This document shows, piece after piece, positions 4,135 to 5,663 of a stretch of DNA of 5,663 nucleotides. The notes beneath the pieces are model-generated. The model was not told where the DNA came from. It ran no database searches and saw nothing but the letters and a program-made list of their open reading frames with translations. The position numbers and the translations under genes were made by a program. The stretch spans positions 1 through 5,663 of the forward strand of contig DUZD01000178.1 in NCBI GenBank assembly GCA_013349695.1. Direction: 5' to 3'. Source of the DNA: Rhodospirillaceae bacterium. Lineage in GTDB: Bacteria > Pseudomonadota > Alphaproteobacteria > Rhodospirillales > 2-02-FULL-58-16. Each line of letters opens with the position of its first letter. The stretch's first letter is position 1.

Positions 4135-5663
4135 CTAAACGTCGACATCCTCGACAAACGGCGCGTGCTCCTGGATGTAGGCCAGGCGAAGTTCCGGTTT
4201 GCGGCCCATCAGGGAATCCACCAGTTTGGCGGTGTCCTTGGCCTCTTCCGCCGTCTCGGCGTTGTCGCTCTCGGGCACGGTGACGCGGAGTAGCGTCCGG
4301 CTGGCCGGGTCCATGGTCGTTTCCCGGAGCTGCGAAGAGGGCATTTCACCGAGTCCCTTAAAGCGGCTGATTTCGATCTTGCCCTTGCCGCCGAAGGCGG
4401 ATTTCAGGAGTTCATCCTTGTGGGCCTCGTCGCGGGCGTACAAGGACCTGCCCCCCTGGGTGATCCGGTAAAGGGGCGGCAAGGCGATATAAAGATGATC
4501 GTTTTCGATGAGTTGGCGCATTTCCATATAAAAGAATGTCATCAGCAGGGAAGCGATATGGGCGCCGTCGACGTCGGCGTCGGTCATGATGATGACCCGC
4601 CCGTAGCGGAGCTGTTCATCGTCGTAACGATCTCGCGTGCCGCAGCCCAGGGCCTCGATCAGATCGCGCAGTTCCTGATTGGAATTGAGCTTGTCGGCCG
4701 AGGCGCTGGCGACATTGAGTATCTTTCCGCGCAAAGGCAGCACGGCCTGGGTCTCGCGGTCGCGCGCCTGCTTCGCCGAGCCGCCGGCGGAATCGCCCTC
4801 GACCAGAAACAGCTCGGTGCCGACGGCGCGGGTGCAATCGGTCAGTTTGCCGGGCAGTCGTAGCCGCCTGGCCGCCGCCCGCTTGCCTTGGCGCGCTTTT
4901 CTTCGGCGCAGGCGTTCCTCGGCGCGTTCGATGACGCGTTCGAGCAGTATCCCGGCGGTTTCCGGGTCTCCCGACAGCCAGTGATCGAAATGGTCGCCGA
5001 CGCAGGCCTCGATCAGGCGGGCGGCCTCGGGCGTCGTCAGCTTGTCCTTGGTCTGGCTCTGGAACTGGGGGTTCTCGATGAACACCGACAGCATGACGCA
5101 GGCGCCGCCGGCGGCGTCCTCGGCGGTGATTTTCGCCGCCTGCTTGTTGCCCACCAGCTCGGCATAAGCCTTCAATCCCTTGGTCAGGGCCGCCTTGAAG
5201 CCGGTCTCGTGGGTGCCGCCCTGCGGCGTCGGCACGGTATTGCAGTAGGAATCGAAGAGGCTTTCTTCATCGGCCGGCCAGTCCGCCGCCCATTCCACCC
5301 TGCCGGCGCCGTTATTCAATTTGGCGGCGCCGGAAAAAGAGCCGGCGGTCAGGCTCTGGCGGTCGGCCAGCGTCGTCGCCAGATAATCGGCGAGCCCGCC
5401 GGGGAAGTGCAATGCCGCCGTTTCCGGCGTCGTGTCGCCGCTCTTGAGCAGGGCGGCGTCGCAGGACCAGCGGATTTCCACGCCTCGGAACAGGTACGCC
5501 TTGGAGCAGGCCATGCGGTAAAGCTGGGCGGGACGGAAACGGGCGCGCGGGCCGAAGATTTCCGGGTCGGGATGAAACCTTACGGTGGTGCCGCGGCGGT
5601 TATGCACGGGTCCGGATTTCATCAACGGGCCAAGGGGCTTGCCGCGCTTGTAGGCCTGCGTCC
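4135..5663 (-). CDS. parE: DNA topoisomerase IV subunit B, C-terminal 508 residues (5' end outside window)
   Basis: The frame is open to the right edge; the N-terminal ATPase (GHKL) core lies mostly beyond it. The visible part starts TQAYKRGKPLGPL and continues into RRGTTVRFHPDPEIFG, which belongs to the end of the ATPase domain. It then carries the transducer domain with PTPQGGTHETGF (about fragment residues 144-155) and the QTKDKL loop (203-208), whose lysine contacts ATP. The TOPRIM domain follows, with EGDSAGGSA (287-295) and DADVDGAHI (361-369), whose acidic residues bind the Mg ions used in DNA cleavage. RFKGLGEM and MDP.SRTLLRV follow near the C-terminus. Together with ParC this subunit decatenates daughter chromosomes. 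ParE is favoured over GyrB because of DADVDGAH (GyrB usually has GSH), NVASASADK, and the ending KPELRLAYIQEHAPFVEDVDV without a GyrB-type insertion. No frameshift or missing motif was seen. Confidence 0.93.
   Translation of the reverse strand, partial: TQAYKRGKPLGPLMKSGPVHNRRGTTVRFHPDPEIFGPRARFRPAQLYRMACSKAYLFRGVEIRWSCDAALLKSGDTTPETAALHFPGGLADYLATTLADRQSLTAGSFSGAAKLNNGAGRVEWAADWPADEESLFDSYCNTVPTPQGGTHETGFKAALTKGLKAYAELVGNKQAAKITAEDAAGGACVMLSVFIENPQFQSQTKDKLTTPEAARLIEACVGDHFDHWLSGDPETAGILLERVIERAEERLRRRKARQGKRAAARRLRLPGKLTDCTRAVGTELFLVEGDSAGGSAKQARDRETQAVLPLRGKILNVASASADKLNSNQELRDLIEALGCGTRDRYDDEQLRYGRVIIMTDADVDGAHIASLLMTFFYMEMRQLIENDHLYIALPPLYRITQGGRSLYARDEAHKDELLKSAFGGKGKIEISRFKGLGEMPSSQLRETTMDPASRTLLRVTVPESDNAETAEEAKDTAKLVDSLMGRKPELRLAYIQEHAPFVEDVDV

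Overview
The window is GC-rich chromosomal DNA whose gene content (ycgN, a DapA-family lyase, cobK, argC, parE) suggests an alphaproteobacterium, perhaps near Rhodospirillales. The organism call rests on remembered protein character and base composition only, so it is tentative. Five chromosomal genes are present, two of them cut by the window edges, and transposon-derived DNA lies on both sides of argC.

Layout. Bases 1-176 (-) hold the first 58 codons of a dihydrodipicolinate-synthase/N-acetylneuraminate-lyase family protein, starting at a TTG that overlaps the stop of the upstream gene. Bases 173-625 (-) encode the ten-cysteine protein YcgN; the two genes form a coupled pair. A 212-bp divergent spacer with a candidate promoter separates them from cobK (838-1587, +), which encodes precorrin-6A reductase of cobalamin synthesis. 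Bases 1588-2217 are a graveyard of mobile DNA. First comes a RAYT-type transposase cut off just before its HUH motif (1654-1809, +). Next is an IS1380-family relic (1821-2089, -, possibly reaching about 2184) whose interior is missing and whose place is taken by three tandem copies of a 26-bp unit (1938-2014). A strong intrinsic terminator (2219-2244) with no gene in front of it then precedes argC (2272-3327, +; arginine biosynthesis).

Twelve bases after argC lies a compact, apparently intact transposon (3339-4086). It is a full-length RAYT/Y1-type transposase (3356-4027, -) bounded by 25-bp imperfect terminal inverted repeats that match at 23 of 25 positions. It sits between argC and the candidate terminator of parE (4135-5663, -, 5' end outside the window), which encodes the topoisomerase IV ATPase/TOPRIM subunit.

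The housekeeping genes do not form one pathway: lysine-type aldolase, cobalamin, arginine and chromosome decatenation functions are merely adjacent. The region is best read as a rearrangement-tolerant stretch between conserved genes. No CRISPR array, defence operon or RNA gene was seen. The most unusual structures are the tandem repeats occupying the gutted IS1380 gene and the small transposase element with well-preserved ends.
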